From: Anisus vortex
Taxonomy: Eukaryota > Mollusca > Gastropoda > Planorbidae
NCBI GenBank assembly: GCA_949126835.1
Contig: OX421495.1
Location: 1,119,001 to 1,183,000 of the forward strand
Direction of reading: 5' to 3'
DNA: 64,000 bases
Made by a program: the position numbers and the translations under genes. Of the stretch, positions 45,401 to 57,289 are shown in pieces (within the stretch, counting starts at the first letter, position 1; each line of letters begins with the position of its first letter). A model generated the notes under the pieces. That model was not told where the DNA came from. It was given only the letters and a program-made list of their open reading frames with translations, and made no database searches.

Positions 45401-47305
45401 TTAGTGTTTGGACATTCAGTTCGAGGACCTCTAAAACTGTTGCAGGAAACCTTGTTAAATTCTGATGAAGAGACTGGACTCGTAGCTTATGTGGAACAAT
45501 TTAGCAATAGAATCTATCATGCTTTTAATCATGTTAAAGATAATCTTTTGCAGGCTCAGAAAAGAATGAAAGGGTACTATGATGTCAAGGCCAGATCCCG
45601 ATGTTTCCATCCTGGTGATAAAGTCCTCATGTTGACCCAATTGTCTGGACAACCCCTGAGTGCAAAATATACAGGACCATATCAGGTTTTAGATAAAATC
45701 AGTGATGTAACATACCTTGTAAAAACCCCTGATAGAAGGAAAACACAGAGACTGTGCCATATAAACATGCTAAAACCTTATGTTGTTAGGGAAGAACAAA
45801 CTGACATTAGGCCAGTGAGTGCTATCAAAACTGTTGAAACACCCCCGCCTAAATTTAAAAAGACAATCATAGAAAGTAAACTTCAAAACACTGAAGCACT
45901 TAAAAACCTCAATGATAAACTGGCACATCTAGACTCAGGTGAACAGACTTCTATCAAGGGTTTAATCTATGATCATGTAAATTTGTTTAGTGATGTTCCT
46001 AACAAAACAACTTTGGTTACCCATGATGTAGTTTTAAAAGATGATAATGTTAAACCTGTCAAACAACATCCGTATAGGGTTAATCCCATACAACTTGAAC
46101 ACATCCGTAAAGAAATTGATTATATGCTGAGCAATGATATAATTACTCACAGTAACAGTGATTGGTCATCCCCATGTGTGTTGGTTCCCAAATCTGATGG
46201 TTCACTACGCTTTTGTGTAGACTATAGGAAATTAAACCAAGTGACAAAAACAGATTCGTATCCCATACCACGGATAGATGATTTAATCGATAGAGTAAGC
46301 ACTGCAAACTATGTAACTAAGATTGACTTACTAACAGCTTATTTCCAAATCCCATTAACAGATAGGACTCAGGAGGTATCAACTTTTGTTACTCCTGATG
46401 GATTATATAAGTTTAAAGTAATGCCATTCGGAATGGTCAATGCTCCAGCTAGTTTTCAAAGACTAATAAACACTATTATCCATGATATCCCACAATGCCA
46501 TGCATATCTGGACGATATCGTAGTGTTCAGTAATAACTTTAATGATCATCTACATCAGTTAAAACTATTATTCCAAAAACTAAAACAGGCTAATCTTACT
46601 ATAAACCTAGTTAAAAGTCAATTTTGCCATGCAGAAATTGAATATTTAGGTCATGTAGTGGGTAATGGCAAAGTAAAACCAGTGAATGCCAAAGTCAAAG
46701 CTATACAGGAATTCCCTGTCCCTAAAACGCAGAAACAACTTCGAGGATTTCTGGGTATGGCCGGGTACTACAGGAAGTTTTGTAAAAACTTTTCTATTAT
46801 CACTTGCCCTTTGACAAATCTCTTGAGAAAGAAAAATCAATTTAAGTGGACTCAGGAATGTGACCAAGCCTTTAACGATATAAAAGACATACTGACCAAG
46901 GCACCAGTATTAGTCTCACCTGATTATACTAAACCTTTCAGAATAACGGTAGACTCGTGTAATACAGGAATGGGCGCGGTAATCTCACAAATAGGAGATG
47001 ATTCACTTGAACATCCCATTAGCTTTTGTTCAAAAAAATTTAACCCACATGAGGTAAATTATAGCACAATAGAGCAGGAATTACTAGGACTTATCCAAGC
47101 ATTGAAACATTTCAATTACTATGTAAATGGTTCTCAGTTCCCAATCGAGATATTCACTGATCACAATCCCCTAGTATTTCTTTCCCGCATCAAACAAAAT
47201 CAGCGCATTCTAAGATGGAGTTTGTTTATTCAAGCTTACAACTTAAAAATAACTCACTTATCTGGAAAAGATAACATCGTCGCGGACACCCTATCGCGCA
47301 TGTAA
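42497..47305 (+). CDS. Gag-Pol polyprotein, Gmr1-like order (Gag-PR-IN-RT-RH)
   Basis: 1602 residues in one frame, no frameshift. Residues 20-58 resemble a SAP helix pair (MIQLKELAKSLGIS..SKTKLL). 98-147 is a charged coiled coil. Capsid is about 155-330, with a SCAN-like part at 237-330 (YRKVFRESK..FERWIRSKG..LMLMEDF). Zinc knuckle C379-C382-H387-C392. Protease D530-T-G with ILGND at 599-603. Integrase zinc finger H756, H763, C793, C796; catalytic D827, D886, E922 (D-35-E spacing exact); GPY at 1060-1062. RT with D1277 in IDLLTAYFQI and YLDD at 1337-1340. RNase H D1486, E1528, D1555, D1597; the frame ends five codons after the last. No chromodomain or envelope. It should build virus-like particles, reverse-transcribe and integrate. 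The start ATG is the first in frame after the leader. All catalytic residues are intact. Confidence 0.95.
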   Translation: MEATNNLTLDPEIFDLTSEQLNKMSMIQLKELAKSLGISITETRPSKTKLLQEVTECLRKQGTLIIEETTANDNINDESDDELPFPIKQRVKHTTGDLSEELKFKLELRKMELEMERERESQRIEMEREIAREKIASQERIEIARSRTSNHSNASSEADAELYKFKKHIPVFEDNSVEEFFMIFERNAKDYQFPEGKKAILLRSALNKGKALDVVLSLTEEELYDYELIKNRVLLSYALTPEKYRKVFRESKKEQEQSHVDFLRQKKKYFERWIRSKGVNKDFDKLANLMLMEDFNNNIRGDVRIHLADKGVEQVETAAVMADEYVIIHSSNKFTTVDKSKFQNRDMKVEKKTMNPNESYQSKRHQQSNQGPTNSKPTCSHCKRIGHTKEKCWILNGNPNKKNVVLSYVAMPKQRTHENVKKDIRTQTEIPSANADNLTKHTYLGNLKPEIVPEIETMVFNNSNSNLSSKESISDRTTMSTKHTSYKNNLDTDLIDTEIPSNCLPFIEEGTVSSIINGVTSEKNIRILRDTGAEVSLLLENTVPTSQSTYTGQDLTIQGVSRKNVQVPLHQIQLKSAYFTGNVVVGVYKSLPFKGVSLILGNDIAGDVVHSISKKKQYLNKSESFIKPICIVTRGMAQQQKSVETMSKSKIEPEIDLQATFLADILSGPSVKTTESNLSPRQLLLLEQNRDSGIKHLKKKVITEQEAEMNGNGFFLKEGILMQKWRDVKCDNDNCREGSQIVVPAIYRNDILHMAHDTPYAGHLGVNKTYRRILPYFYWPGLHRDVTKYCKSCNTCQIVGKPNQTIPVAPLKPIPAFAEPFSHLLIDCVGPLPKTKTGHQYLFTIMCTATRYPEAIPLRTINADKISDALIAFCSRYGLPKTIQSDQGSNFTSKLFNQVLKKLGIQHATSTAYHPQSQGALERYHQTLKTMLRTYCFENTEDWDRGIPFALFATRETVQESLGFSPFELVFGHSVRGPLKLLQETLLNSDEETGLVAYVEQFSNRIYHAFNHVKDNLLQAQKRMKGYYDVKARSRCFHPGDKVLMLTQLSGQPLSAKYTGPYQVLDKISDVTYLVKTPDRRKTQRLCHINMLKPYVVREEQTDIRPVSAIKTVETPPPKFKKTIIESKLQNTEALKNLNDKLAHLDSGEQTSIKGLIYDHVNLFSDVPNKTTLVTHDVVLKDDNVKPVKQHPYRVNPIQLEHIRKEIDYMLSNDIITHSNSDWSSPCVLVPKSDGSLRFCVDYRKLNQVTKTDSYPIPRIDDLIDRVSTANYVTKIDLLTAYFQIPLTDRTQEVSTFVTPDGLYKFKVMPFGMVNAPASFQRLINTIIHDIPQCHAYLDDIVVFSNNFNDHLHQLKLLFQKLKQANLTINLVKSQFCHAEIEYLGHVVGNGKVKPVNAKVKAIQEFPVPKTQKQLRGFLGMAGYYRKFCKNFSIITCPLTNLLRKKNQFKWTQECDQAFNDIKDILTKAPVLVSPDYTKPFRITVDSCNTGMGAVISQIGDDSLEHPISFCSKKFNPHEVNYSTIEQELLGLIQALKHFNYYVNGSQFPIEIFTDHNPLVFLSRIKQNQRILRWSLFIQAYNLKITHLSGKDNIVADTLSRM

Positions 47306-48079
47306 CAAATGTATAAGGAAATAGATAACTTCATGTATATATTCTGATAATCCTAACTAAGAGAATTGGATCATTTAAAATATAAATGCATGAATATATG
47401 AATATGTTGTGATTATTTTATGCAATATCTTATGCCTTATTTTATGCCATGAATATTTCCATTTGCTAAAACAAATATTATTATTGTTGTAGGAAAAAAG
47501 AAAAAAACCTAATAAGTTACTTTTAAGTATTATTGATTTATGGACATAATTTTCTTTATTAGTAAGATAATGAATGAACAGAAATGTACATCCTTATTTT
47601 GAAACAATCAAACTATAGTTGTGATTATGTAAAAACCAAGATAGAGTAATGTGCATACACTTCACATGCTTACACACTTAAGATTAAACTCTTACTTTAA
47701 AATTTATTTAAATATTAATTTCATTTAAGTTGAATTAATTAATGATTGAATTGTTTAATATGATAACATTAGTTATGTTGATTTTTACCTTATAAATAAG
47801 ATGATGATGTTTATAAGGAATGATATCTCAGAGAGTATAATTTTTTAGAATAACGCGAACATGTGTTATGGTCTAAGGATAACTTGAGATCCTATATGAT
47901 GAGGGTTTAATAGAATAAATTATTTCCCTTACTTGTCTTATTTAACGGACTACCCAGGTGGAGTCAGTTTTTTTTTTGTATATTGTTTAGAACTAAAGTT
48001 AAGTGCAGGCGGTTCTAAAAGAAATTGCACACTTCTATTGTTTAGTATGCAATGTTCTTTTCCTTTTGGTACGGGCGAC
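47306..48079. other. 3' non-coding stretch of the retrotransposon
   Basis: 774 bp of AT-rich sequence between the Pol stop and the 3' LTR. No envelope-like or other frame. The bases directly before the LTR (TTTTGGTACGGGCGAC) lack a clear polypurine tract. The nearest purine-rich string is AAAAGAAA near 48017. Confidence 0.6.
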
Positions 48080-49102
48080 TGTTACGAAACGTAAATTCCC
48101 TACATTGTAATGTTAATAAACCAACTAAATCATTTAAGCGAATTGCGTTTAAACGATATAAAATATTTCTCAGCTCAAGGTTTCCCCCCGGGTTTTTCCT
48201 AACCTAATGAGAGCATTATTGTTTTTTTATTAACCTCGATAAAAACATGAACTGTTCACGTAAACACAGCGTGTCAAGGTCGTCCGGTCTCTCCTTATTT
48301 TGTTAGAGCATTATTGCTTGACATTCTGATCACGCAGTCAACATGCAGGCTTGATTTAAATATTCGTGTCACTAGGCTGTCTGGTTTTTCCAACGATTGA
48401 CCCGTAATATATTTCTACGCGATTCGACACTTTTGGTCAGTTCTTGGCTTGCATTCGATCTAGTAACATCAAATATTCTCCGCTCTGAGTATCATTTCTA
48501 TTTGATTTGTATTATGGAAAATTTAGTATTCTACTATTAACTACAATGCTATATGTTCATTAAGGATATTCATTACTAATTGGAATATGTGTATTTCTTG
48601 ATTGTGTATATAATATTATTTGGATTCCTACTGGATTGATGTTGTAAATTAAACCAAATTTATCGTTGCTTTCTACACAACTTGGTTAATGTCAATATAT
48701 CAAAGTTATCTACATGTGTGTATGTGTAATATTTATTCAACTATATTAATAATCTACACTACCACTCAACATCGAGGTTCTTGCTGTATAATATGAGCCA
48801 CACAAATAATTATACATGAAGTAAATCAACTGAAAACTCTAAAGCTACGTTATGTGAATTGCCAGGGGATTATAAGAACCAGGAATACTCTAGACAACTA
48901 CAAAAAAACTTCAGAATGATATAATAAGATCTTCACTAATACAAGGATACTCACACTAACAATAACAATACTATAACTATCATTTTCATAAATTGAATGG
49001 GGGCTCTAGCCGTAATAACATTATAAATTATAATTATACTTGTGTGATAAATAGAAGGTCTCATCCATGATTTATTATGGTGAATAAATTGCCTTGTAAT
49101 AA
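48080..49102 (+). repeat. 3' LTR of the Gmr1-like element
   Basis: 1023 bp, same ends as the 5' LTR and one T shorter in the homopolymer. Followed by CACACACACATATATG, the other half of the split (CA)n target. Confidence 0.95.
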
Positions 49103-49389
49103 CACACACACATATATGAAAAACATACCCAACGGACGTTGGTTTCTCGTTAAGATCAGAAAAACATTCGCAGAAAAGTACCCACAGAAAAGCCCACAGG
49201 TCTTTGTAACAACTTAGTACTATTCGAATGAGAACCAGAGAGCCATATAATGTTAATGCAAGATTCTATCGCTTCGACATTAGGTGTCTAGGCCTACATA
49301 AAAAAAAAAGTCACCTTTCTTCTCGCAATTAAAACCAAAGTTTAAACAAAAATATTTTAAACACAGAATGAGAGTAACAAAGACCAATT
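49103..49389. other. Right flank of the retrotransposon
   Basis: Continues the (CA)n target then AT-rich DNA. No feature recognised. Confidence 0.4.
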
Positions 49390-49560
49390 TTCATGATTAA
49401 TGATGGGATAGTGTGGCCAATAAAATGCCTTTAATTTTACCCACTGGTAATAGATTTACTCATTAGGGTTGAAGTCTGGGTAGTGAATGGCATGAAGCCC
49501 TATGCAATGATGACAAGCATAAGCTGGATTTGAACTCACTCCGTTTACTTCTCAAGCCGA
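49390..49560 (-). mobile_element. Old SINE family S relic
   Basis: GGGATAGTGTGGCCAATAAA and GCTGGATTTGAACTCAC (B box reversed) preserve the order of the minus-oriented SINE with heavy decay. Confidence 0.45.
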
Positions 49561-49862
49561 CTGGCTTTAAATTTAACCAGACAAATATTATATGAAAAGT
49601 CTCTTTGGCATTTAAGACTTTGATTTTAAATATTTTCATTGAGTGTTCTTCACTTTCATTTCATATAGATCTATTTTTAACAAATCATATTTTATAAGTA
49701 ATTCTATTAACAGTACTACAATATTGGCTTTGTTTTCAAAGGTTGGCTTTGTAACATATATATATTTTTTTAAAATGCCATTTCTTGGTTCCACTTCACG
49801 TCACCTGACAGGCAATGCGAAAACAAAAATTCACGTGTATTTGACGTTCTTCCCACATCCAG

Positions 49863-49867
<5 letters not shown>

Positions 49868-49892
<25 letters not shown>
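49868..49892. repeat. (TA)n microsatellite
   Basis: About 12 TA repeats. Confidence 0.85.
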
Positions 49893-49896
<4 letters not shown>

Positions 49897-50065
49897 AATT
49901 TCTTTTTTTGCCTCCTTCAGTGTGTAGTGTTATATAACGTTGACAAACTCTACAAAAATTTTGAAGCTAATAAACATTTTTGTAAACATTTTTTTTTACA
50001 TCTAAAAAAAATAATAAAAATATTGCTCAGGTAAACATCGATAATAAAGTGAGACAAAATATGGC

Positions 50066-50338
50066 GTGAGAACTAGTTCAAGACTTGCAGAGTCTGATGA
50101 ATCAGGAAGGAGCTTTTCCCCTTACTCCTGTGGAGTTGGCTCTGGCCTTGAACCACCAGCTGTGACCTTCACCCTGGGACATGCATTACTCACCCACCTG
50201 AGTAAAAGGGGCGAACCCATGTTGTCACACCTCCTCCTCCTCTCTACTTTTAAAACAAACATAAAAACCTACCCGTTGTTTGTTTTACCTGGTGAAACCA
50301 TTACCTTATTTCACCCTGGGAAATCAAGTACCTTTTAG
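50066..50338 (+). other. Unclassified 90-codon frame
   Basis: Open frame of less AT-rich codons (PPAVTFTLGHALLTHLSKRG..LLSTFKTNIKTYPLF). FKTNIKTYPLF faintly resembles the FKxxLKTHLF ending of LINE ORF2 proteins, but the GPxVWNxLP block is absent. It may be a LINE relic or chance. Confidence 0.25.
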
Positions 50339-50734
50339 TCTAAGTCGCTTCAAACACTAAAACTTCCTTCGCTACCTGCGACGTTTTATGTCAGCGTTGC
50401 GTGCGTGCGTGTGAGTGTGAGCGTGAAACATGCAGCTGTGCTCACCCATAAAATGAGATAGTGTGAGAATTTCTTGTAGCCTCTATCTGATAAATTTCAG
50501 GGTTGAAAAAAAAAAACACTGACATTAACTTTATCCATGGTTGGGACACATGCTGAAATAAAATTATCTCTTTTTGCCAAATATTAATGTGGTTTAAAAA
50601 AAAAAAATTTTGCTAATTTTAATTTCGACAGAGTATGTCAAATCAAAGATTATAAGATGGACTTCTTGCTTTCATATTTATGTTTGATAACTTGATATAC
50701 TCTGTTTCGGAATTTCCGATCGCAACGTGTTACT

Positions 50735-50942
50735 AAGTAAAGTACCCGTCGGACCAAACTGACCGTAGGGCCAGTGAAGTAGCGTTAACTAGTGTCTGTG
50801 ACCAAGGCATACTAGGGGATGTGTGGCCAGCACAATGCCCAGCCGTCTTTTCTTTACTAATGTCAGGTACTCATCATAGCTGGGTAGACTCAGGGACACC
50901 CTCTGCTCCCGGAACTAAATCACCTTCACCAGGATTCGAACA
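50735..50942 (-). mobile_element. SINE family S, minus copy
   Basis: Plus strand AAGTAAAGTACCCGTCGGAC, GTGACCAAGGCATACTAGGG, GTGTGGCCAGCACAATGCCC and CACCAGGATTCGAACAAAG mirror the SINE from tail to B box. The A-box end of the head is missing. Confidence 0.85.
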
Positions 50943-51984
50943 AAGAAAGACACTGAGAGTTAATGGACACAATGTAACACTGCAGCTATAGCGTCGCCAA
51001 CAAAATGCTCCAGTAACCTTTACAAACTTAACTGACATCGTTTTCCCCTAACCATAATGTAAAATATCTGCAATGTTAGCACTTTGTCAATTAATGTATT
51101 GATTACTGCCCATGTTATCATAACAATTGCCTCGCTTAGTTTAAGTTTTTTTCAAATCTGCCAAGACACATCAAGTGCCATCATTTTGCGGTTTACATTT
51201 TTCACCCGACCCCGTTTTTAACTTTCGCCCTTCGGCAAGTTTCCCCCATGAGCGCCCTCGTGACATTCAAACAGTTACCTTATCCGCCCTCAGCAAGGAA
51301 ACTTACTCTCCCCTCGAAAGAGCGTTTCAACCTTTTCATTAAAACAGTTTTTATATACTTTCTGAAAGTGGTAAGCGAGTATTGATAAAACAATTAGACT
51401 CCACAGGCTGAGTTTTTGTTTCTCCCACTGTTGCTATGTTTATAAACCTAGTGTCTCTGGGACTGTACTTGTGTATGGGGGGGGGGGGGGGGGGTTCTTA
51501 TTGTTCTGCTTATATTTTTTTTGTATTTTGTTTGTTGTTTTGTTTAAACAGCTGTAGCACACAAATGTGCTTTTAGATGCTTATGTGTGCTTTTCTCGCT
51601 TGTTGTTTAGGTGATATCTACGTATATGATTAAATGTCAGGTTTGTCATCTCACGAAACTAAAATAGTGATCATACAATGTTTAGGTAAACTTTAAAATG
51701 TTATAGATAAACGGGAAATGGCGAAAGGCTGGCGGTAAGGCAGACGTATGGATAGACAAATGCAGGGTCGAATTTAGGATTTCGGGAGGGCCCTGTTTTC
51801 AAGGGCCAAATTTATGTAGGGGGACTTTTCGTGGTTTCGCACTTGCCTTCCGACATTGCTGTTTTAGCCTGTGTACAGTGTTGCTGATGCTGAATGATAA
51901 CCAGTAACCCAATTGTCTGACTCGGACTGCCAATTATTTGCCAAAAGAAAAAATTAAAAAATGGGAGGGGGTATGTAGGGATAC
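50943..51984. other. Intergenic sequence
   Basis: No gene. A G-run of about 18 bases lies at 51477-51494. Confidence 0.4.
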
Positions 51985-54900
51985 ATGTTCCATGAAATAT
52001 GTGTAAGATAGATGTATGGATAGATAAATAGATGGTCAGATGGATGGATAGATAAATAGATGGTACAGATGTATGGATAGATAAATAGATGGACAGATGT
52101 ATGGATAGATAAATAGATGGACAGATGTATGGATAGATAAATAGATGGTACAGATGTATGGATAGATAAATAGATGGTCAGATGGATGGATAGATAAATA
52201 GATGGTACAGATGTATGGATAGATAAATAGATGGTACAGATGTATGGATAGATAAATAGATGGTACAGATGGATGGATAGATAAATAGATGGACAGATGT
52301 ATGGATAGATAAATAGATGGTACAGATGTATGGATAGATAAATAGATGGTACAGATGTATGGATAGATAAATAGATGGACAGATGTATGGATAGACAAAT
52401 AGATGGTACAGATGTATGGATAGATAAATAGATGGACAGATGTATGGATAGATAAATAGATGGTACAGATGTATGGATAGATAAATAGATGGACAGATGT
52501 ATGGATAGATAAATAGATGGACAGATGTATGGATAGATAAATAGATGGTACAGATGTATGGATAGATAAATAGATGGTACAGATTTATGGATAGATAAAT
52601 AGATGGTACAGATGTATGGATAGATAAATAGATGGTACAGATGTATGGATAGATAAATAGATGGTACAGATGTATGGATAGATAAATAGACGGTACAGAT
52701 GTATGGATAGATAAATAGACGGTACAGATGTATGGATAGATAAATAGACGGTACAGATGTATGGATAGATAAATAGATGGACAGATGTATGGATAGATAA
52801 ATAGATGGTACAGATGTATGGATAGATAAATAGATGGACAGATGTATGGATAGATAAATAGACGGTACAGATGTATGGATAGATAAATAGATGGTACAGA
52901 TGTATGGATAGATAAATAGATGGTACAGATGTATGGATAGATAAATAGATGGACAGATGTATGGATAGATAAATAGATGGTACAGATGTATGGATAGATA
53001 AATAGATGGACAGATGTATGGATAGATAAATAGATGGACAGATGTATGGATAGATAAATAGATGGTACAGATGTATGGATAGATAAATAGATGGTACAGA
53101 TGTATGGATAGATAAAAAGATGCACAGATGTATGGATAGATAAATAGATGGACAGATGTATGGATAGATAAATAGACGGACAGATGTATGGATAGATAAA
53201 TAGATGGACAGATGTATGGATAGATAAATAGATGGTACAGATGTATGGATAGATAAATAGATGGTACAGATGTATGGATAGATAAATAGATGGTACAGAT
53301 GTATGGATAGATAAATAGATGGTACAGATGTATGGACAGATAAATAGATGGTACAGATGTATGGATAGATAAATAGATGGACAGATGTATGGATAGATAA
53401 ATAGATGGACAGATGTATGGATAGATAAATAGATGGACAGATGTATGGATAGATAAATAGATGGTCCAGATGTATGGACAGATAAATAGATGGTACAGAT
53501 GTATGGATAGATAAATAGATGGTACAGATGTATGGATAGATAAATAGATGGTATAGAGTATAGATGTATGGATAGATAAATAGATGGACAGATGTATGGA
53601 TAGATAAATAGATGGTACAGATGTATGGATAGATAAATAGATGGTACAGATGTATGGATAGATAAATAGATGGTACAGATGTATTGATAGATAAATAGAT
53701 GGACAGATGTATGGATAGATAAATAGATGGACAGATGTATGGATAGATAAATAGATGGTACAGATGTATGGATAGATAAATAGATGGTCAGATGGATGGA
53801 TAGATAAATAGATGGTACAGATGTATGGATAGATAAATAGATGGTACAGATGTATGGATAGATAAATAGATGGTACAGATGGATGGATAGATAAATAGAT
53901 GGACAGATGTATGGATAGATAAATAGATGGTACAGATGTATGGATAGATAAATAGATGGTACAGATGTATGGATAGATAAATAGATGGACAGATGTATGG
54001 ATAGATAAATAGATGGTACAGATGTATGGATAGATAAATAGATGGACAGATGTATGGATAGATAAATAGATGGTACAGATGTATGGATAGATAAATAGAT
54101 GGACAGATGTATGGATAGATAAATAGATGGACAGATGTATGGATAGATAAATAGATGGTACAGATGTATGGATAGATAAATAGATGGTACAGATGTATGG
54201 ATAGATAAATAGATGGTACAGATGTATGGATAGATAAATAGATGGTACAGATGTATGGATAGATAAATAGATGGTACAGATGTATGGATAGATAAATAGA
54301 TGGTACAGATGTATGGATAGATAAATAGACGGTACAGATGTATGGATAGATAAATAGACGGTACAGATGTATGGATAGATAAATAGATGGACAGATGTAT
54401 GGATAGATAAATAGATGGTACAGATGTATGGATAGATAAATAGATGGACAGATGTATGGATAGATAAATAGACGGTACAGATGTATGGATAGATAAATAG
54501 ATGGTACAGATGTATGGATAGATAAATAGATGGTACAGATGTATGGATAGATAAATAGATGGACAGATGTATGGATAGATAAATAGATGGTACAGATGTA
54601 TGGATAGATAAATAGATGGACAGATGTATGGATAGATAAATAGATGGACAGATGTATGGATAGATAAATAGATGGTACAGATGTATGGATAGATAAATAG
54701 ATGGTACAGATGTATGGATAGATAAAAAGATGCACAGATGTATGGATAGATAAATAGATGGACAGATGTATGGATAGATAAATAGACGGACAGATGTATG
54801 GATAGATAAATAGATGGACAGATGTATGGATAGATAAATAGATGGTACAGATGTATGGATAGATAAATAGATGGTACAGATGTATGGATAGATAAATAGA

Positions 54901-55665
54901 TGGTACAGATGTATGGATAGATAAATAGATGGTACAGATGTATGGACAGATAAATAGATGGTACAGATGTATGGATAGATAAATAGATGGACAGATGTAT
55001 GGATAGATAAATAGATGGACAGATGTATGGATAGATAAATAGATGGACAGATGTATGGATAGATAAATAGATGGTCCAGATGTATGGACAGATAAATAGA
55101 TGGTACAGATGTATGGATAGATAAATAGATGGTACAGATGTATGGACAGATAAATAGATGGTACAGATGTATGGATAGATAAATAGATGGTACAGATGTA
55201 TGGATAGATAAATAGACGGACAGATGTATGGATAGATAAATAGATGGTACAGATGTATGGATAGATAAATAGATGGTACAGATGTATGGATAGATAAATA
55301 GATGGTACAGATGTATGGATAGATAAATAGATGGTACATATGTATGGATAGATAAATAGATGGTACAGATGTATGGATAGATAAATAGATGGTACAGATG
55401 TATGGATAGATAAATAGATGGTATAGAGTATAGATGTATGGATAGATAAATAGATGGACAGATGTATGGATAGATAAATAGATGGTACAGATGTATGGAT
55501 AGATAAATAGATGGTACAGATGTATGGATAGATAAATAGATGGTACAGATGTATGGATAGATAAATAGATGGACAGATGTATGGATAGATAAATAGATGG
55601 ACAGATGTATGGATAGATAAATAGATGGACAGATGTATGGATAGATAAAAAGATGGACAGATGTA
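51985..55665. repeat. 28/29-bp satellite, about 130 copies, with internal block duplication
   Basis: Units read TAGATGGTACAGATGTATGG then ATAGATAAA (29 bp) or TAGATGGACAGATGTATGG.. (28 bp). Rare markers occur twice at the same spacing: GGTCAGATGGATGG at 52172 and 53784 (1612 bp), and AAAAAGATGCACAG at 53115 and 54725 (1610 bp). About 1.6 kb was therefore duplicated as a block. Mixed unit lengths rotate the frame, and the resulting Ile/Tyr/Ser/His-rich minus-strand frames of up to 1247 codons are artefacts, not proteins. Confidence 0.95.
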
Positions 55666-57289
55666 TGAGTGGATGCGTAGGTACATTGATAATACATACA
55701 TTGGTATGGAGATGAATAATATCTTATAACATTATATACTTAATGGTCTCTAAGTATGTTTTACAAACTTCTTTAACATTCTATAATTTTATGTTCAAAC
55801 CTATTGATACTAGCATTCTTTATATCCAATACATCTCCCTAAGTATATATCATCTATATATGACCGAAATCTGCATGAAATATTCCAACAATTAGAAGCT
55901 TACCTTTCCTGACTAAAGATAAATATCACAATGTATACAAATGCATCCTGACTCCCCTGACCCCCACCACCTCCGCCACCACTGCCCCCTCCCTTCTAAA
56001 TTCACGGTTGATGAAAAAACAAAAAATGATGGCCATGACATTGAACTCGTGCCTGTATATAAACAAACCCCTGGCATATATAAACTGTTCGAATGAGTTT
56101 CCTTCCCCTGTTTTCCCTCCCTTGAACAGTCAGACATCATTCTCTGCAAGGGCGTATGCAGCGGGGGTGCAGGTGCTCTTGTTCCCTCTTCCTCTCCTTC
56201 TTTCTCTCCCCCCCCCCCCCCCTCAATTGAATTTCTTTCCTTAAACTATATAGATGGGGAAAATATTAAACCAGCTTTTGTTTTTTCCTCTAATAATTTC
56301 CTAACTATAGAGTCTAGTAGATTTCTAAACAAAAAATGTTTCAATTATCAAATGAATATAAAGGGAAATACTCTTCTTTATTGCAAGAGTTACGTCTGTG
56401 TAAGAATTAGTTATTTCGCTGCATACTTTGGAATTTCAAACCTCTAGAATTTTGTACACACACAGGCATGCTCAACTGTTTGTTCAGACGCAAGTATATA
56501 AATAGGTTTATAAATAAACGCTGTGGTCCTGACACAAAGTCTTTGTTGTCACTGGCTCTATTTTCGTCCATTCCATTCGACATCAGAATAAACAAACTCC
56601 CCGACCACAAACACACACCCTCACCCCCTCCACACACACACTCTCTCTTTCTCTCTTTCACACACACACATACACACACGTTAATCTGTCATCAATTCAT
56701 CTTTCTTTTGCCCCTGTGTTTAACTCTTCCCCCATTTTTGTTGTATATTATTATAAGTTATCTGCCCCCATCTCAAAAGAACAACAAACCCCAAAATCTC
56801 ATATTGCAGAGTGGAGGTTTTGTACGAGGTTTTGGTTCCAAACAAAATGTCAAACTCACAGTTTCTCAAGTTGAGTCAGCAGCGAATGTCACACACCACT
56901 CAATTTTTTGTATTCCTTCTTTTAGCGAGTTTTTAATTGGTTTTCATCATAATTAAGAATAGTTCTTGAAATACTGTGTAATATATTATATTTGCAATAT
57001 AACTGTTCACTCACAAAACGCATACATTATATTTTTCTATGAAAATGCCAAAAATGTGTGTATTTCTTGACCGCTCACTGATCTTTGAGTTAACTGTTCA
57101 AACGTTTTCATTTCCCTAATTTGTTTGTTTTATATGTTTCTAAAATTATTTGTTTGTTTTTAATTAGAGTTTGGACTTTTATTGAAATAAATTATATATA
57201 TATATATATAGGTGTTATGAAATACAAGCAGTCAGACAGTGTATATATATATTCAGACTGACAGACAGACAGACGGACTGACCGACGGG
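55666..57289. other. Intergenic sequence
   Basis: No gene recognised. C-run at 56208-56222, (CA)n/(CT)n mixture at 56615-56682, (TA)n at about 57194-57210. Confidence 0.4.

Larger units (their letters stand above)
41070..49102 (+). mobile_element. Complete Gmr1-like Ty3/gypsy LTR retrotransposon
   Basis: 8033 bp from TGTTAC to GTAATAA: 5' LTR (41070-42093), 403-bp leader, a single Gag-Pol frame (42497-47305), a 774-bp 3' non-coding stretch and the 3' LTR (48080-49102). CACAC directly precedes and follows it, as expected for a 5-bp target duplication, although the target is a (CA)n tract so this is not independent proof. The element has all parts needed for retrotransposition except an obvious polypurine tract. 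There is no envelope gene. Domain order (integrase before RT) places it with Gmr1-like elements. Near-identical LTRs imply very recent insertion. Confidence 0.95.

Noticed and set aside
44206..45652. Minus-strand frames of up to 163 codons within the retrotransposon
   Set aside because: Shadows of the Gag-Pol frame, with no family motif.
47306..48079. Envelope gene between Pol and the 3' LTR
   Set aside because: No open frame, signal peptide or transmembrane stretch in the 774 bp.
51954..55701. Minus-strand frames of 637-1247 codons rich in Ile, Tyr, Ser and His
   Set aside because: Pure translation of the 28/29-bp satellite in overlapping frames. No unique N-terminal or C-terminal domain.
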